Below are positions 6,703-8,933 of a stretch of 8,933 nucleotides of DNA, piece after piece (the stretch's first letter is position 1; each line of letters opens with the position of its first letter). The DNA comes from Candidatus Methanogasteraceae archaeon UBA261 (GTDB lineage: Archaea; Halobacteriota; Methanosarcinia; Methanosarcinales; Methanogasteraceae): the NCBI GenBank assembly GCA_002506015.1, contig DAWR01000102.1, positions 1-8,933 on the forward strand, written 5' to 3'. The notes beneath the pieces were generated by a model, which saw nothing but the letters and a program-made list of their open reading frames with translations, did no database searches and was not told the DNA's origin. The position numbers were made by a program, and so were the translations under genes.

Positions 6703-7206
6703 TCAGCAGATACTTACACTCTTCACACCCCCGCATTTCAGCAGTTCGCGTGCCAGATCATCGGGCATCTGCCGATCGCACACAATCGTCAGCGTCTGAT
6801 GCTCACTCATGATCGGGTCATCCGCGATCGCCTGCATGATACTGATCCCGTGCTCTGCCACGCATGCAGCAACCGATGCAAGAATGCCGGGGCGGGCAGC
6901 GTCAACCGGTGTTATCACGATCACGCCAAGATTGAGATCGGGCGCAACCTCGCAGAGCGACGAGATCGGGCGAATATTCGTGAAGATTATTTTCAACAAG
7001 TCGTCCTGCGCAATCATCGATGCCGCACCATCAACCACCCTACGATCAACACCAATCTCCTTTGCTATCTGGGTGTGTGCGAGTTTTATGCCACCGGAAA
7101 CCACTTTTCCGTCCTCGGTTACCTGAAAACCGCGTTTCAGGAGCAGACGCACGACCTTTTCCTGCGCCGGATACTTGTCAAATTTGTTCAGTATGACGTC
7201 CCACAT
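6703..7206 (-). CDS. HTH-ACT regulator, COG2150-like (predicted regulator of amino acid metabolism)
   Basis: A 167-residue soluble protein. Residues about 35-70 form a winged-helix-like segment (TQIAKEIGVDRRVVDGA at 45-61 looks like a helix-turn-helix), and about 92-167 form an ACT domain with the typical ligand-side turn ARPGILASVA (104-113) followed by HGISIMQAI (119-127). ACT domains commonly bind amino acids, so this layout suggests a transcription or enzyme regulator sensing an amino acid. It matches in length and order the euryarchaeal COG2150 family, whose target is not known to me. The ATG at 7206 has no Shine-Dalgarno site; an AATAATTGAATA stretch (7245 to 7234) could give a nearly leaderless transcript. 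It lies 72 bases after the metallopeptidase-VWA gene and 60 bases before clc, with no evident functional link to either. The ligand cannot be read from the sequence. Confidence 0.8.
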   Translation of the reverse strand: MWDVILNKFDKYPAQEKVVRLLLKRGFQVTEDGKVVSGGIKLAHTQIAKEIGVDRRVVDGAASMIAQDDLLKIIFTNIRPISSLCEVAPDLNLGVIVITPVDAARPGILASVAACVAEHGISIMQAIADDPIMSEHQTLTIVCDRQMPDDLARELLKCGGVKSVSIC

Positions 7207-7278
7207 GATTGTTCTATTATGCCATCGCTCGAGTATTCAATTATTCGATTATGTAGGGCTGGCAATTCATCTATTGCT

Positions 7279-8769
7279 TTACACAATCAGATACCTGAGA
7301 CTCCCCTTCCACGCCGAGATCAGCGAGCCAAGACGCACCGTACTCTCCTGATCGATCGGCATAAAGATCACTCTCGGGCGATTCCGCTCAATTGCTCCGA
7401 GAAATGCATGGAAATGAGACAGCAGGAACTTGAAATCGCTGATCAAAACGATCGGATCGTCGCAGTTAATCTTCAGGTGCGTGAGAACCGAACTCACATC
7501 AGTTCCGCCACACGCGGTCGCATGCCGCAGCGCAGCGATGTCGAGCGGATATGCGCCAGCATCGAATGCGATCAGTTTTGTCTTCGATTTGAAATATCTG
7601 TGGATGGTGTTTGCCAGAACCTTTGCTGCTGTGATCGAGTTAGTCATGCTCGATGAGGTGTCGACCAGCACCCAGACCTGTTTTTTCTTCTCCAGTTCCC
7701 GCTCAAGCCACATATTGCTCGAATCAAATAGAATGAGCCGTTTTTTGTTGGTTAACGATGTGCTGGTACCCCTGTAGCGGGTTATGAGTCTGGGTCTCTC
7801 GATTCCAAGCCCACGCTCGAGAAGCGATGGCAGCTTCATGTCCTGCGCCAGCCGGACGCATTCGGCTTCCTCGAACGAAAATCCGCCCTCGCCGCCCCCT
7901 ATGCTTTTACCCTCGATCTTCTGGGCAAGGGTCTCTGGCGCAAACTCGCAGAACTTCTCCTGCTTGATGTACTGCGGCGTGCGCTCGTGAAGCACATCGG
8001 CATTCTTCTTCATCATCCGCCACGGCGTGTTATCAGATCGCCAGACAGCGTGCAGTTCGCCAGCAAGCGCGGAAGCCGCCTCAACAAAGTCCTTGAACCG
8101 TCTCTCTGTGAGATGACATGCGCCGCCGGAAACGAGACTGGTGAGGTGCCCGAACCGGTCGGACATAGCGAGTTTGCAGATCTCGCCTACGACCTCGTCG
8201 TTCCCGTTGCCTCTGTTGTCCCCGCCGCCTCCGTCGTCCTCATCGTCTCCAGCACTTCTACCACGATGGGGCTCGATTGATTCAGGGAATGTGTGTGGAT
8301 GCCGCGACAAGAGAATTAACATCGCAACGGTGTACGCATCATCGCTCTTTGATTCTGCGAGCGATTTGAGGAGCGATGTGTCCATGGGTTCATAAGCGTC
8401 CGTGTCCAGCCCAGTGTCGCAGTTGATCGCGTAATCAGAGATGATGTTCGTTGCGAAATGGACGATGTCAGCGTCCAGATACGCTCCGCTGAAGAGATCG
8501 GCATCGCTCAGCTTCTCTGCCTCGGTGATCTCACGGTATCCCGCGATCAGATCGTTGATGTGCGCCAGATGTGCGATTTCGTGCCCGACCAGCAGTCTGG
8601 CAAGGTCTTTCTGATCGCCGCGGGTCTTGATGTACAGATCCGCACGTCTGGACGCTGTGAAGACATAGATGTAGGAGGATGGGTCCGTGGCACCAGTTTC
8701 GACGTATTTCAGCTTGATGTCGTAGTTTGTGACCAGTTGGTCGATCAGTTTGCTGAGCATTACGAGCAT
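7279..8769 (-). CDS. Metallopeptidase-like (HExxH) plus von Willebrand A domain protein
   Basis: A 496-residue predicted cytosolic protein without signal peptide or membrane segments. The N-terminal part carries HEIAH at 63-67 (the zinc-binding HExxH of zincin peptidases) and, downstream, NIISDYAIN (108-116), resembling the Asp/Asn element after the HExxH in DUF2201-type putative metallopeptidases. An acidic Gly/Asp/Asn linker (about 174-191) leads to a charged middle region. The C-terminal part (about 364-496) is a VWA fold with a complete metal-ion-dependent adhesion site: DTSSS (Asp370, Ser372, Ser374), Thr423 in GGTD and Asp445 in ISDF. DUF2201-like and CoxE/YehP-like VWA proteins often work with a MoxR-type AAA ATPase; none is complete here, but the gene cut off upstream could be it. 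ATG at 8769 has GGA eight bases before it; Met4 is the alternative start. Domain content is clear, biological role unknown, substrate unknown. Confidence 0.8.
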   Translation of the reverse strand: MLVMLSKLIDQLVTNYDIKLKYVETGATDPSSYIYVFTASRRADLYIKTRGDQKDLARLLVGHEIAHLAHINDLIAGYREITEAEKLSDADLFSGAYLDADIVHFATNIISDYAINCDTGLDTDAYEPMDTSLLKSLAESKSDDAYTVAMLILLSRHPHTFPESIEPHRGRSAGDDEDDGGGGDNRGNGNDEVVGEICKLAMSDRFGHLTSLVSGGACHLTERRFKDFVEAASALAGELHAVWRSDNTPWRMMKKNADVLHERTPQYIKQEKFCEFAPETLAQKIEGKSIGGGEGGFSFEEAECVRLAQDMKLPSLLERGLGIERPRLITRYRGTSTSLTNKKRLILFDSSNMWLERELEKKKQVWVLVDTSSSMTNSITAAKVLANTIHRYFKSKTKLIAFDAGAYPLDIAALRHATACGGTDVSSVLTHLKINCDDPIVLISDFKFLLSHFHAFLGAIERNRPRVIFMPIDQESTVRLGSLISAWKGSLRYLIV

Positions 8770-8815
8770 GTTCGTATTCCTTTTCGTTTTCTTCTGTTTT
8801 TCAGGATCTATCCCA

Positions 8816-8854
8816 CTTTTCGGTGATGCACTGACACATCACCAAAAGGTGTCA
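8816..8854. repeat. Overlapping inverted repeats upstream of the metallopeptidase-VWA gene
   Basis: CTTTTCGGTGATG (8816-8828) pairs with CATCACCAAAAG (8837-8848) as a 12-bp stem with one bulged C and an 8-base loop. A second, incompatible pair, TGACAC (8832-8837) with GTGTCA (8849-8854), overlaps the stop of the upstream partial gene. The hairpin lies in the 82-base spacer between two minus-strand genes and has no T-run after it on that strand, so an operator or an RNA-processing/attenuation element is as likely as a terminator. Confidence 0.5.
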
Positions 8855-8932
8855 CGGTGGCATGACGTACTCCATTCTCAGTAGTCGTCCGTCATTCAGC
8901 TTTATGCACCTCTTCGTTATATCGTTGCATGC
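8852..8932 (-). CDS. C-terminal end of an unidentified gene, cut by the window edge
   Basis: On the minus strand one frame stays open from the window edge to a TGA at 8854-8852, giving 26 codons that end in KLNDGRLLRMEYVMPP. The other two minus-strand frames hit stops sooner (one after five codons, one after thirteen). The hydrophobic/charged pattern reads like a real protein terminus but is too short to name. Its position just before a metallopeptidase-VWA gene, in the same direction, makes a MoxR-like ATPase or other partner conceivable; that is a guess from typical neighbourhoods and nothing in these residues shows it. Confidence 0.4.
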   Translation of the reverse strand, partial: ACNDITKRCIKLNDGRLLRMEYVMPP

Positions 8933-8933
8933 T

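Noticed and set aside
6799..7656. A 285-codon plus-strand open frame, the longest not assigned to a gene
   Set aside because: It lies antisense across two confidently identified minus-strand genes (HTH-ACT and metallopeptidase-VWA), is rich in Cys, Arg and His as antisense frames often are, and shows no domain.
8458..8826. A 122-codon plus-strand frame near the right end
   Set aside because: It is antisense to the N-terminal zinc-motif region of the metallopeptidase-VWA gene, whose residues are clearly under selection; no ribosome-binding site or known motif.

Overview
The window looks like a piece of a euryarchaeal chromosome, most likely from a methanogen or methanotroph-related lineage (Methanomicrobia/Halobacteriota sense). 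The reasons are an archaeal-type leucyl-tRNA synthetase, a stand-alone archaeal CbiT, a small HTH-ACT protein of the COG2150 type, TATA-like promoter elements, and translation starts that use GGTGAT/GAGG Shine-Dalgarno pieces. The lineage is an inference; no rRNA or marker gene here settles it. All long genes are intact and no mobile element, CRISPR array, tRNA or rRNA was seen.

Left half, plus strand (97-4517): leuS is followed one base later by cbiT, so the two are probably co-transcribed and translationally coupled, although one serves protein synthesis and the other cobamide synthesis. After a short AT-rich spacer with two identical GTATATAG boxes comes a PstS-type phosphate-binding lipoprotein gene. 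No pst permease or ATPase genes follow it; instead there is a 304-base convergent intergenic region with two hairpin plus T-run terminators on the plus strand.

Right half, minus strand (4822-8932): read 8932 down to 4822, the order is the last 26 codons of an unidentified gene cut by the window edge, a 496-residue protein joining an HExxH metallopeptidase-like domain to a C-terminal von Willebrand A (VWA) domain, a 167-residue HTH-ACT regulator, and a ClC-type chloride channel/transporter with a tandem CBS pair. Gaps are 82, 72 and 60 bases, so these may be separate or loosely linked units; clc has its own TATA box and Shine-Dalgarno site before a TTG start.

The least ordinary items are the metallopeptidase-VWA protein with its hairpin-rich upstream spacer and unknown partner gene, the two promoter/two start arrangement at pstS, and the ClC protein that lacks both intracellular glutamates and carries a glutamate in the anion-coordinating GxGxx loop. 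Most of the rest is ordinary archaeal housekeeping content.
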